A DNA stretch of 64,000 nt from Scalesia atractyloides (lineage: Eukaryota > Streptophyta > Magnoliopsida > Asterales > Asteraceae). The stretch covers positions 28,027,857 through 28,091,856 of the forward strand of contig CAMTDV010000013.1 in the NCBI GenBank assembly GCA_947069175.1, given 5' to 3'. The notes under the pieces are model-generated. The model had not been told where the DNA came from, made no database searches, and saw nothing but the letters and a program-made list of their open reading frames with translations. Below are positions 1 to 10,588 of this stretch, piece by piece (position 1 is the first letter of the stretch; each line of letters starts with the position of its first letter). The position numbers were made by a program, and so were the translations under genes.

Positions 1-2206
1 TTCGTTTGTAGGCTTTTATTGCCAAAAGTCAAGCGTTTTGCAGAAACGCTTTGAATTTCGGTTAAGAAGAGTATGATCAAGCCATTATTCGAAATGAACA
101 TGGCTAAGTGATCATAATAAGGTAGGTGTTAGTCCCTATAAAGGGCACCTCCTGAAGATCACGTTTGCTAGACCAATTGACGGGTCAAATTATGCAAATA
201 AAAAGTCAAAACAGGCCATTTTTTGGAAAAATCATAAATTGATCTTATATATGTTATGAAACCTGTTTGAAACTTAAACAAGTTGGTAATAATTGTTAGA
301 ACATGTAAGAACATGTTCGGCTTGTCAATTTCAGTTATAGGGTCGGTTCGCAACCGAAAGTCGTGAAGTTTGACTTCTGCTTTGAGTTTCGATTCTGACC
401 CGATTTAGATTAGTTACTTACTGATCTAAAGTTGCATTATGATCGTAATATAATGTAGCATAACCCTCTGAGGTTATATTACATGATCATAATCAGAATC
501 CAAGTTTATGCGCAAGTTCCATAATTATGCCATATTTGACCAAAATGCCCTTTTTGCATAAAACAAGGTTTTAAATGGTAATGAACTTGAAAATGAGTTT
601 CTGCTGATGTAATATTATAAGTAGGATTATTTGGAATGTTAAACCAAGTTATAAACTGAGTTTTCAATCAAGTCCTTAAACTAGATAAATGGCGATTTTA
701 GCCCTTGTGGCTCATAAAATAGTTTTAATCAAATCTTTTCAAGGTAAATCTTTTACCTACTGATATGTTATATTAAATAACATATCTAAGATATTTTAAT
801 CTAAACTTAACATCAGTTTTCATAAACATCACATAAAGACGTCATTTTACGACATAAGCGCCGTTTAGGCGCATAGTTCGGTTTTGAACCATATTAATGG
901 ACCAAGACTTGTTACCTACTGATTTTAAAACTCAGTAGGTAGATGTTATAAACTCAGAATCCCAAATAATTTATAAACTATGTGTAAAATGACCAAAATG
1001 CCCCTTCGGTGCATAGTTTGGTCATAAAAGGTAAAATACACATATAATTGATATCCTACTGACATTATATCATAAATAAAGTATTTTTCTAGAATACTTA
1101 TAACAATGACATTAAATTATAGTCAAGTTCCTTTTATACGGTATATAATTACCGAAATGCCCTTATAAGGCATAGTTTCGTTTTAAAACCATAACGGACA
1201 TACAAGTTGATATCCTACTGATATCTTAACTTATTTAAAGTATAATGGCATATAGAACTTGTCCATAACTTATCCGGTTACCCTATATCGCTAAGATGCG
1301 CACAGTTACGTATATGTAACTATTTTTACAGAAATTAACCGAAACGGGTTTAACCTTGTCATTTAAGTTTCAAAATCCAGAATGTATATAGTTTACCCAT
1401 ATTAAACAAGTCAGGGTACTTGTTGGGATTAAACTACATTCTATCCAATCATCGTTTAATCTAGTGTTATACGTTTTGTTCAAATACGCTAGTCGGTCTA
1501 AGTCTATGACTTAAATAAGACCGTTAGTATTTAATTGGTTAGTTTATGCCATAATCCAGACTTGAGACTTGCCGGTAAATGCTATCTGCACTTAGTCCTT
1601 TTTGTGTATGACTGAGTTATTAAAACAATTAAAGAAGACTAGCTCAGGTAAATACTCTTGCTTATTTCCCCTATACGGGCTTGGGTTACAGTAAATTATT
1701 ACCGCTTGGTCGGAAATGGGATTCTTTCGAACGCCGGTTCAGGGATAATAAATCCACATATTCTGTTTTAATCAGTTTTGTTTGATAATTTAAACATCGG
1801 GGGTTAACTACTGTGTCCTTGATATCCTCGGCTCATTTTACAATAGAAATGGCCACGACCTTAGCGCGGGTGTAGGCATACACCCGATAGACACTCAATT
1901 ATGCATTCCCACAAGGCTGGAAGGAATTGACTCCTTCGTGAGTCCAAAGTGGTGTGTACGTTAATTTTGTCTCGGTCTCCGTACCGAGCCCCGTATGTAT
2001 GACAAACATGTAAATCTGTTAACAAGGTTGGACGGTCAATTAACCCAAGTTATAAAAAGATTTTGTGCTGATACGCAATTAAAACATTTTTGAAATGTTT
2101 TCAAAATGAGTCAGTTGGGTGTATTTACCAGCGTAAGCTGACGTATTTTCAAAAGACTAAACTGCATGTACAATACGAAAATAGGCTGGAAGTGCTCGGT
2201 AGTGAT
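1..2206 (+). repeat. LTR fragment of family A (Ty3/gypsy)
   Basis: This stretch matches, with scattered differences and small indels, the body of the LTR seen complete at 34610-38072 and in copies at 15102-17925, 39121-41614 and 42676-45174. It enters the window at the point equal to about 35613 of the complete LTR and stops at the phrase ending in ggtagtgata, so about 390 bases of the LTR 3' end are missing. No gene is present. The right edge is a chimeric junction with Athila-like gag sequence. It is more diverged from the other copies than they are from each other, judged by eye. Confidence 0.85.
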
Positions 2207-2868
2207 AGAGGACATTGTGAGGATCTAGGGCACATAGCTGATCAGTGCCCGAGTATCATTGGTGGAGCTGATGATGTCAACTTTGTGCAAGGTGGAGGAG
2301 GCAGTGGTAGGAATTTCAACATGAATTCCAATACTTATCACCCGGGACTCCAAAATCATCCAAACTTCAGCTACGGAAATGCCAACAATCAAAGTAATCC
2401 GGGATTTCAAGGTAATAATCAAATTGGTGGGCAAAGGAATTTCGGCCAATCCTCGTACCAAAACAATAATCAAGGAGGAACATCTGGGTTCTCTAAGGGT
2501 AGTGGTTAGGGTGGTAAATAGATAATGGAGATGCGAAGGGCCATGCAGCAGGAAATGCAAAGGAAGAACTAGTTGGATGATGCTCGAGCACAAAAAGATG
2601 AGATGCGGGACAAAGCCATCCAATCCCTGACCACGCAAATGGGGCAGCTGGCTAGTGAGGTAGCAGCATTGAAGCAACAAAATGGGAAGCTTACTAGTGA
2701 TACGCAAACTAACCCGAAGAACACAAAGAACATACCGATCAGCGGGGTAAGTTTTGTTCCTATAAATGATAAATGTTTAACTGCTTCTGTTGTTAATGTG
2801 ATGGCAGGTGTGAATGAAGCAAATGAAGAAGGTATTGGCGGAGATTCAGGGGAACCATCGTTCCGATA
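2207..2868 (+). pseudogene. gag: Athila-like gag C-terminal remnant
   Basis: Gag proteins coat the element RNA inside cytoplasmic particles. The readable parts are a degenerate zinc knuckle (GHCEDLGHIADQCP; the first CxxC pair is incomplete), an Asn/Gly-rich tract including SNTYHPGLQNHPNFS, and, after a stop near 2507, a coiled-coil-like tail at 2573-2720 (KAIQSLTTQMGQLASEVAAL). The knuckle plus NHPNFS and a downstream IGQLA-type helix is the usual end of Athila gag. The N-terminal capsid part is missing because the fragment starts at a chimeric junction. Stops and a frame change at about 2855 separate it from the protease-like part. It cannot make a working protein. Confidence 0.75.
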
Positions 2869-3489
2869 AGAGTGGGGAAGTTTAAGATCCATCGAGCATT
2901 GTTGGATTATGGAGCCAGGATGAGTGTCCTCCCAGGCAGCTTGTATGACCAGTACGACTTTAGTCCTCTTCAAGCATGTGATAGCATGGCGATGTTCGCG
3001 AATGCGACTTGGAAACAACCCCGGGGGGTTGTGAAGGATGTAATGATCCAACTCGGCGAATTTTACTACTCGGTCGATTTTATGGTGATCGATTACGCAC
3101 CGTCACAGACCTACGAGCAGCCGCAGGTAATATTGGTTCGCCCATTCTTGCATACAGCAAACGCCCAAATCGATTGCAGGAACGGGATGGTCACACTGAG
3201 CTACGAGAATCGTAAGTTATACTTCAATGTGTTTTTAAAGTCTATTGCTTACGATCTTCTTGATGATTTGGGTCATGCGGGTGCTACTGATGAGTTTGGT
3301 ACGTGTGGTGTTGATTTTGACAGGTACAAGGAGAGGACAAATGGAAATCCGGCGAAGAAGGCAAGTGTGAGTAGAAAAGCAGGCGAAGGAAAACCACCCG
3401 ATGGTGGGATTAGATGGGGCAACAAAGCCAAATTTGACCCCAACTGGCGTGAATTTGCAAACCCCCGAGTAACTGGATGCAGATGTATG
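2866..3489 (+). pseudogene. Athila-like aspartic protease remnant with unrelated tail
   Basis: About 205 codons are open. Residues near the start contain the aspartic protease loop as LLDYGARMSVLPGSLY, where DTG or DLG would be usual, followed by PRGVVKDVMIQLGEFYYSVDFMV and a VILVRPFLHTANAQID strand. These match the order of Athila protease domains, which cut the Gag-Pol polyprotein. From about 3300 onward the reading frame is basic and charged and I do not recognise it. It ends at a stop near 3489. The expected reverse transcriptase does not follow. The catalytic Asp is present, but the flanking Thr/Leu is Tyr. Confidence 0.7.
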
Positions 3490-4949
3490 TAGAGAAGTGG
3501 GGAGGTAAGAAGGCATCTGAACCACCCTGGGCACAATAGGTACGGTCTGGCTGAAGACCTAAAACTTAGCGCTCTCGGGAGGCAGCATGAGGATGTGGAG
3601 TAGTGTACTTTTGTTGGTTTCGTTTGGTGTGTGTTTGTGTTGTGGCAGGTTTATACACTTCAATCCTCACGGATGCAAGAATTCAAGTGTGGGGATGTTT
3701 GGCCATACCCCGATGAGATATAAAAGAATCCATGGGATGCGTCTATTCCGGTTAGAGCGTAACAGCCACATCATTACAGACACATGATCAGGTGCATGTG
3801 TTTATCTATCCCGTGTTTTAGTTGTTTTTGTGTATTTAGTGGTGTGAAACTTTTATGTTGGGGAATGGTGTTATCTGTTGAGTCGAGTAGGTTATTAATC
3901 GTTCATGGTTTGTAGGTGGTATATCTCGAGTTCTGATTTTAAGTTACACTATACATTGGGACAATGTATCCCAAGTGTGGGGATGCGGTAACTCGAGATA
4001 AGGTTGGTAAATGATGGTCTCAAATGCTTGAATTGGGTTAAAATGGAAAAGTTTTTGAAAAAATTGAAAATGTTTAGTAAGATTTTTGCAATAAAATGGA
4101 AAATGATAGATATAATTAGATTGTTTGTTTTCAATTATTATACATATGAGATAATAAAATGGTCAAAAACGCATCTAATTTAGGATATGTGGGTAGGCCC
4201 AGCCTGTTGAAAGGTTCCTTAGGATTGAGATAAAATACTTAAATATTAGGAATCTTGTGGGTTCTCGCCTTAGGAGCTATAGCAAAGCTGAAACTGTAGA
4301 GAGTATAAGGGGTTCTGTTATAAATAAAAAGCTTATAAGTATTCCAATTAAATTGCACATCTGTTTCTTTTTATGAAAATAAATCCGAAACAGGGTGGCG
4401 CCCAAAACAAATTCCATTTATCCCATTATATTGAGCTAGTTGTGTATTGACAAAGCCTATGGTATTGCCACGGGGATAGTGACTCATGTGGTACATACCC
4501 TCTAGGTGGAGTTAGAAAAAAATATAGAGAAAAAAATATGTGAAACTTATGGCATTAAAAACTGGGATGGTGACTCGGGTGAGGTATGTCCGCTAAGTGG
4601 ATCGTATTCAAAAGCATGTCGAAGCTCAAAACCATCATTCATTATCCATCATATTCTAATCGGAAATACATAAAAGTTTGTTATATAAGACAGTAATTTT
4701 ACAAGCTTGAAACGTGAGTAGGTGGCGGTATGGTTTTTTAGGTGTCAGACCCATAGATGACGAATACAATTGAACTTAATGAATTATGATTAAGCGCTTG
4801 GAAGCTGGTGGTTGGGTTTAAGTGGACCATATACCTACAATCTTAGTTAATGCGTGAGTAGACTTCTTAATAAAGATAACCGAATGAATTGAAAGCCGGT
4901 GATTTGATTGTGATTCCATTGCAAGTAATTTTTCGGGACGAAAAAAGAT
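3490..4949 (+). other. Non-coding Athila remnant between protease and LTR
   Basis: No supported gene. The purine-rich phrase AAGTGTGGGGATG, the usual 3' tract of Athila/Ogre elements, occurs three times in this half: at 3685-3697, 3973-3985 and directly before the LTR at about 4950. Short ORFs here (for example 3587-3787) lack any recognisable domain. Confidence 0.6.
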
Positions 4950-4960
4950 AAGTGTGGGGA
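4950..4960 (+). other. Polypurine tract before Athila LTR
   Basis: AAGTGTGGGGA lies immediately 5' of an LTR that starts with TG. In LTR retrotransposons this RNase H-resistant purine run primes plus-strand DNA synthesis. The position marks 4961 as the LTR start. Confidence 0.75.
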
Positions 4961-5243
4961 TGTGATGGAATGGGATTGGAATGGTGTTTAACATGTTTAA
5001 GTGATTAACCTTATGAGTTTTTATGTGTTTAAATGTGTGAAATTGAATAACTACGAGAAAATGGTGTTTCGTAGGTTAAACACAAATATTAGATGTGTTT
5101 TGAGGGAAACAGATTGAGTTGAATTGAAGATCTTATGATATCGAATGATAGAGAGTTGAATTATGAACATGTGGGCGAAAACTGTGCATAAAACGGAGCT
5201 AAAACGAAGAAGTTATGACGAAAACAGTTTTGGAAGAATCTGC

Positions 5244-5336
5244 CGACCATAAGCTACGGTCAGTCGACCATAAGCTACGGTTAGATCAGAAACTTCCTAC
5301 CGTAGCTTACGGTCCGCGACCGTAGCTTACGGTAGG
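5244..5336 (+). repeat. Inverted-repeat cluster in Athila LTR U3
   Basis: Four copies of a near-palindromic 15-mer lie within 93 bases. Two read ACCATAAGCTACGGT and two read ACCGTAGCTTACGGT, the reverse-complement sense, so the left pair can fold onto the right pair. The unit is itself almost self-complementary. The cluster sits 40-130 bases upstream of the TATA box, where enhancer or transcription-factor sites of an LTR promoter are expected. Confidence 0.7.
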
Positions 5337-5373
5337 ACATCCGGAAAAACGCGAATTTGGCTTGTTTTTGAGG

Positions 5374-5380
5374 TATAAAA
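5374..5380 (+). promoter_or_regulatory. TATA box of Athila LTR
   Basis: TATAAAA in GAGGTATAAAAAG, about 413 bases into the LTR, is the only strong TATA motif upstream of a pyrimidine-rich leader. It is the likely Pol II promoter core of the LTR. Confidence 0.55.
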
Positions 5381-6158
5381 AGTTTCCTAAACCCTAATTC
5401 GAAAACAACACTTCCTTGGACAAAAATTGGCATCCATGAGCATCAAGTTGGGAGCTTTTTACCTCAAACCATCATAATCTCTATCGAATCAAAGATCAAA
5501 GTTATGAATTCAACTTTTTCTCAAGTGTTTGATGATCAAGTGACCAACATGAGCGGCTAATTCATTCGTGGCTTCCTCCGAGTGGAGGATTCTTGAAAGT
5601 GGATGATTGTTTTGAGTTTTTCTTTGTAACTGAGACTAGCAATCTAAGCATTCGATGTTTGAATGCGTGGGGATTTATTATCTTGGTTGTAAATGATTGA
5701 TCTTACTTAAAACCTAGTTTTGATTCTTTCCATTTCCGAGAGTTCTAGTAATTGGGATATATTAGATAGGAAGTGGGTTTGGTAATCTTCAATTGATAAT
5801 CGTGTGATAACTTTTCGTTGTTAATCAATCAAAGTACTTAGTCCTCTTTTATCACAATCAGTTAATTAACTATCTGAATCATGTCTATGTGGTTTTCTCA
5901 ATTAAAAATAATAACTTGAATCCACTTTGAATCTGAAACTTGGAGGAATCACTTTCTTTCCAACTGCTTACAAACTCTGTTTTAGTAATTTTTAGTTAAC
6001 CAAAAAACCAAACCAATTGAAGTTATACTTTCTGCAATTAGTTAATCATTGCTTTATCAATAACACTTTCCACAATACTCCTCTGGTTCGATACCCGACT
6101 TATTCTATCTATGTAGTTAATTTCGGTTTTTGATTGACACTAACGACAGTCATCAAAA

Positions 6159-6177
6159 TGCCGCCGTTGCCGGGGAG
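6159..6177 (+). other. Primer binding site, Asp-tRNA type, one mismatch
   Basis: TGCCGCCGTTGCCGGGGAG lies a few bases after the LTR end. The usual Athila site begins TGGCGCCGTTGCCGGGGA, complementary to the 3' end of tRNA-Asp. Here the third base is C instead of G. It primes minus-strand synthesis and shows that 4961-6155 also acted as a 5' LTR. Confidence 0.75.
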
Positions 6178-6306
6178 TCATGCGCAAAGTGTTTTGTTTT
6201 AAGTATTTTTAGAAAAATAGCAAAAAAAAGCAAAAATAGTGTTTACTTTGTTTTGTTCGGAACTACGCGAGGGTTTTCTTGTTTGTGCTTGTGCAGGTGA
6301 TTTGGG

Positions 6307-7090
6307 ATGTGCATGCATCATACTCGGAAGTCCGGGAAGTCTTCACCGTTAGTATTCGATCCAGAAATCGAGAGGACAATTTGGAAAACCCGAGTTATTC
6401 ACAGAGAGAACAAAATTTTGCAATCTCCAACAGCTACATCTGAACCAATGGATACCTCAGAAAACCCAGATAAGCAAACAGCTTAACAAACTCAATTTTC
6501 ACCAACCTCTACACAACCATCTCCTAACACCACCATACCATCTCAACCACCACCACAATCCACCCAAACCACCGCTACCCAAATTCCACCAATTCCACTG
6601 CCACCATTTCCTAATCTGGATAACCTTCCACCACCATTGCCATATCAATCCTCATCTTCTCAACAACAACCCTTCACCCAACCAACTACCACTCAACACT
6701 CCTCGCCGTACGTGAGAATAATTCAAGATGAGAACCATATTCCACTGAACCAAACTCAACCCTTGAGCTCATCAACCATATCGCCCATACCAAACCAACC
6801 CTCTTACTATCAGTAGTCTCAACCATCAATTCTCTTTCAAAGCTTCAATGTTTGATCAAGGAGATGGCTCAGGGGAATTTGAGGATGGATATGATGAGTA
6901 TGAAAATTAAGGGGGTCACCAAGGTAATAGGCACGTGATGAATACGGGGAATGTTGAAGGGCATTATACAGGGTTTAGGTTTGCTGAAAGAGAAACTCAG
7001 GGAGCAGCCAGGTACCAACAATACTGTTATTCACCCGGCCCAGCTAATCAGCAATATGGCAATGCACGACCGATAAACTTCCCAATGCCA
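6307..7090 (+). pseudogene. gag: Athila-like gag N-terminal fragment
   Basis: The start ATG at 6307 follows a short leader after the primer site. The first 25 codons contain SPLVFDPEIERTI, the conserved Athila gag opening. The rest is a Pro/Gln/Ser/Thr-rich linker. In-frame stops at 6484-6486 (TAA where CAA is expected by the Gln-rich context) and 6814-6816 (TAG for CAG) interrupt it, with further decay after 6840. The capsid core and zinc knuckle are missing; the sequence stops resembling Athila near 7090. It is the 5' remnant of a second Athila copy, or the opposite arm of a recombined one. Confidence 0.65.
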
Positions 7091-7253
7091 CCACCGCTTC
7101 AGCATGTATAAAGTATGAATTTTTATTACGATCAAGGTCTCGGATTACAAAGTTGGAGTTGAAATACAAATAAGATATGATTACAAGTTTCCAAAAATAG
7201 AAATACGAGTACACTTTCTAAATAAGGAAGGTACAGAAATGCGAAGCGTTAAA
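7091..7253. other. No gene; unassigned AT-rich sequence
   Basis: AT-rich sequence between the Athila gag fragment and the duplicated block, with no ORF of interest and no terminal repeats recognised. Confidence 0.5.
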
Positions 7254-7956
7254 AACGATCATTTCGTATTTTGTTCATTAAGCGATAAAATTATATCTTG
7301 TTTTTACCAACATAACTTTATATTAAATTTAGACTTGCTAGAACACCAACTACCGTTAATTAACACCAATCCAAATCAAGTAATGCATTTAGTCATAATT
7401 AACACATGTTACACTAGTAGACTCTAAATAGTCGGGTGTCACGCCCCTAGTTATTAGACCATGTATAGTGGTAAGGCATATGGTTTGGTCTTTTTTGCCA
7501 TGTGGCGTGCACATCATCAAAGCCTGAAAATAGGTAAAATGGAGTAGTGGTAAGGCATGTGAAATTAGTGGGTTTAGAATTGAAAAAAAAATAAAAAAAT
7601 GGATTGGTTAATACACTAGCCAACCAATCACCATCTATTTTTCTCTCTCTCTTTCACTACGTGATACAAATCACGAACAATTGCCTAAAAGGTCAAACCA
7701 CATAGGAATGAGACGCTATAGAGTATGTCATTGCATGTGGTTTTTGCCAACTATATGCCCACTACACATGTTCTTACAAGCTTTTATTTTGAAATTAATT
7801 ACTTTATTTAACATGTTATCATCTAATAATATGTTTTTAACTATTTGTATTTTACAATAAATAAAAATGGGTAAAAACAAGTTGACAAATTAACCCACTC
7901 CAATCCATTTACTTTTATCCAACCTCCTTTCATTTATTCAGAGTTATATACCTTTG
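7254..7956 (+). repeat. 703-base direct duplication, copy 1
   Basis: Matches 10589-11292 over its full length, from aacgatcatt to taccttTg, with scattered substitutions and small indels. The same MITE sits at the same relative place in both copies, so the MITE inserted before the duplication. The 62-codon ORF at 7239-7427 lies in it and is not conserved in the other copy. Confidence 0.85.
7457..7773. mobile_element. Tourist-like MITE (PIF/Harbinger), copy 1
   Basis: 317 bases flanked by TTA direct repeats (7454-7456 and 7774-7776). Terminal inverted repeats are GACCATGTATAGTGG on the left and GAACATGTGTAGTGG as read inward from the right. A 3-base TTA target duplication with approximately 15-base inverted ends fits PIF/Harbinger-derived Tourist MITEs. 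There is no ORF, so it would depend on a transposase supplied in trans. Confidence 0.75.
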
Positions 7957-10057
7957 GGTGCATTCCAAACAAGCAACTATTTCCATACAAATTGATCGAC
8001 ACGTACTAATTTCAAGTAAGAACGATTTATTGACCAATTATTTTACAATCCCTAAGTTTCTACAAAACTTATGATTTTTCACACAACTTTATGGTTTCTC
8101 AAAATGTCTTTATTTTTTGTTATGTTGGTGTGTTTATATATATAAATTTAAGATTTTGCGAACTAGAACGATTTTATTGGCGACTCTCGTTATCTTACGT
8201 CCGTTATGCCACCTATCTGTGTATAAGAATTCTATATTTTGCGTTTTATAACATATTTACACAAACACTTAGCACACAACTCATCATCAAACTCAAATTG
8301 AATGTACTTTGCCAACTTATATATGTTTTATCATTTTAAAAGCTTTTATACATGCAATAACTTCATGAGTTAACCTAAGTAAAATTTTCATGCTCCATAA
8401 ATAAGTTACATTAACACGTCTTTTTAACGAAACCATCGTTTAATCACACAAGTACACATGAATAGTCTTATACCCTACTATCATGGTACACTTATCATTC
8501 CATGTATCACATAACAATATTCATATAACACATCCCATCATGCAAGATCACACCTAAACAATCCATTTTGGCGTACATCAAATTATGCGTATCTTTAACG
8601 TTTCATTAACGTTTTTAGGCGTCGAAAATCATATATAACTAGATAAACACCATGGATACTTAATATAAGTTTGAAACCTATATTTGTTGTAAAATATCAC
8701 TTTATAACCTGATCTAAATCAGTTTCACAAAATTCACTTTAAAAGCCGATTTTTAACGTTTTTAACGCATAGTCTTGTACCGAACTTTACCATAATCATC
8801 CCAAATCATCAAGAATTCATATTTTAACACAACACATGTTATTTATTGTATAAAATTATGCTAATATTCATATAATCATATTAGTGCAGATTTCATGTAA
8901 GCCAGATAAGTCATAGAATTTCAACAATTTTACCACTTTTTTAAGCCTCATGTACAACATGCAAGACCATTAAACTTATGACACTTCTTTTTATCATTAA
9001 AACACTTAATATATCATCATATTAACATGCATGCAACCTGATTTAGTTCATCTTTCATGCATTATATCATATCATCATCAAATCACCTTTATATCATCAT
9101 CATCTAATCATCACTAACACTTATGTATAAGTATTCAATCCATGACCATCATTTCTTCATCATCTAGAAACTTAAATGTTCACCAACATATATTTATCAA
9201 AACTTCAAATAATCAAAAACATCAACTTTACTTAAATCATCCATCTAATCATTTTTATTTCATTGCATGTAACATTCTTACATGTTTATGAACTATCCAA
9301 CAAAAGTCACATGTATACATACATATGTACATATACACGGCAACACATATACATCCAAAAATACACATCTTTTCATCTTTAATTATCATCATCTTCATGC
9401 GAATCAACTTCGATCACACATGCAACAACTTTCCAAGAATCCTTTTAAATCAAACTCAACTTTTAAACAAAACATAATCTCTAACACATACGCATACGTA
9501 CCTACGGCCATATACATACCCACATACACCTCCATTTTAGTTTTGATTAAAACCATTTTATTGTTTAGTTTCCAAGAGTTGTGAAGAATCCAGGTGTTTG
9601 AGAAACAATCCATTATCATCATCAAGAAACAAGAACAAGAATTTGAAAATGCGTTTATACCTTTCAAGAAAAAAAATAGGGTTTTTGATGGAATTTTGAT
9701 GATAATGAGCTTGCACCTTCTTGAAAATCACCTTGGAATCAGCTTCAAACAAACTTGATGGCACCTTGGATTAAGCTTGGATCTTCAAGATTTGTTCAAA
9801 AATAAAAAAAGGAGGTTGTGGTGGTAGTGTTTGGCCGAGATAGAGAGAGATATAGATAGAGTGAGGAGGGAGAGAGGTGAGAGAGTGTGTTGGAAAATGG
9901 TGCATATATGGAGTGCGGTTCTTCTTATAATGATTGCAAGGCTTCTCTAGACGCAACACTTGTCCAATGTAGGCTTTGGTGGGTACCCTATGAGCCGCCA
10001 CCTTGTCCCCCCACCCATATATATATATATAGATATATATATATATAGAGAGAGAGA
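7957..10057. other. AT-rich non-coding DNA, possibly an old minus-strand LTR
   Basis: No gene supported. Between about 9560 and 10010 the minus strand reads like the leader of an LTR: a TATA-like motif, CT-rich tracts (ctctctccc-type) and splice-like and polyA-rich text, without bordering primer or polypurine signals. The 111-codon minus-strand ORF at 9771-10106 runs through a TA microsatellite and is not a credible protein. Confidence 0.35.
10017..10056. repeat. TA microsatellite followed by GA repeat
   Basis: Interrupted (TA)n at 10017-10047 runs into (GA)n and directly borders the small inverted-repeat element at 10058. Confidence 0.85.
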
Positions 10058-10279
10058 GGTTGGGTTCTAGAGTGAACGCTAGTGTATTTACGAAATGAGT
10101 GAACACATCCTGGCCATTGATTTACACATGTGTATGGCTAGGATTTCATCATCAAATAGTAAAATACACTCTAGTATTTTATCATCAAATCCTGGCCATT
10201 GATTCACACACGTGTATGGCAAGGATTATTTCACCCAGTTCGCAAAGTACTCTAGTGTTCAGTCTTGAACCTAATCCTA
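10058..10279. mobile_element. Small TA-associated inverted-repeat element
   Basis: About 220 bases lie between TA-rich flanks. The left end GGTTGGGTTCTAGAGTGAAC pairs imperfectly with the right end, which reads inward as GGATTAGGTTCAAGACTGAAC. Inside, ACACATGTGTATGG and ACACACGTGTATGG occur as subterminal palindromic repeats. Ends and internal motif resemble the larger elements at 38391, 41941 and 45491, so all are probably one superfamily. It could be a MULE-type MITE or a Helentron-like non-autonomous element, and sequence alone does not decide between these. Confidence 0.55.
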
Positions 10280-10588
10280 TATACATACACTAAATACTTG
10301 TTTAAACGGGTATTAATGATTACCGGGTATTTTTATTTCGTGTTTTATAATCTTTTTATCATTCTATAAAAATTAACTAGCTATAATATTGCTAAACAAT
10401 GTATTATTTGCCTTGGCTGACAAGGTTGTTTAATTTTGTAAGATGTGCACGGTATTGCGCAGTATGTGTTCAAAACCACAAATAGTATTTTAAGCATTTT
10501 ATTTAGATTTTCCACACGGAATGATTAAAATACCATTTTAATCATAAAAAATTATTTTTAGGATTTTAACATTAACCGGGCTGTCACC
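10280..10588. other. No gene seen
   Basis: 309 bases of AT-rich sequence with no ORF, repeat border or regulatory motif that I can support. Confidence 0.5.

Larger units (their letters stand above)
2207..4960 (+). mobile_element. Athila-like Ty3/gypsy internal region, internally deleted
   Basis: Gag and protease remnants are followed by 1.4 kb of non-coding sequence and then a polypurine tract abutting an Athila-type LTR at 4961. No reverse transcriptase, RNase H or integrase is recognisable, so pol has been deleted or replaced. The left edge is fused to a family A LTR fragment, so the element's own 5' part is absent. The family call rests on the gag phrase SNTYHPGLQNHPNFS, the protease LLD motif followed by PRGVVKDV, the AAGTGTGGGGATG tract and the Asp-type primer site beyond the LTR. 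Confidence 0.75.
4961..6155 (+). repeat. Athila-type LTR shared by two internal regions
   Basis: The sequence starts TGTGATGG after a polypurine tract and ends ...CAGTCATCA before an Asp-type primer binding site, so both borders are set by priming signals. Length is about 1.2 kb. Internally there are an inverted-repeat cluster (5244-5336), a TATA box (5374) and a transcribed leader. Having a PPT on its left and a PBS on its right, it serves as 3' LTR of the left fragment and 5' LTR of the right fragment. The exact 3' end could be 6152 or 6155, since both end in CA. Confidence 0.75.

Noticed and set aside
2225..3051. Two 160-codon minus-strand ORFs and one of 99 codons to 3534
   Set aside because: Shadows of the plus-strand Athila gag and protease remnants; no domain.
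6085..6095. GGTTCGATACC, an exact box B consensus in the Athila LTR
   Set aside because: No box A, no terminator and no tRNA-like fold around it; a single 11-base match is expected by chance in such a window.
9771..10106. 111-codon minus-strand ORF
   Set aside because: Runs through a TA microsatellite (Ile-Tyr repeats) and CT-rich text; not a credible protein.
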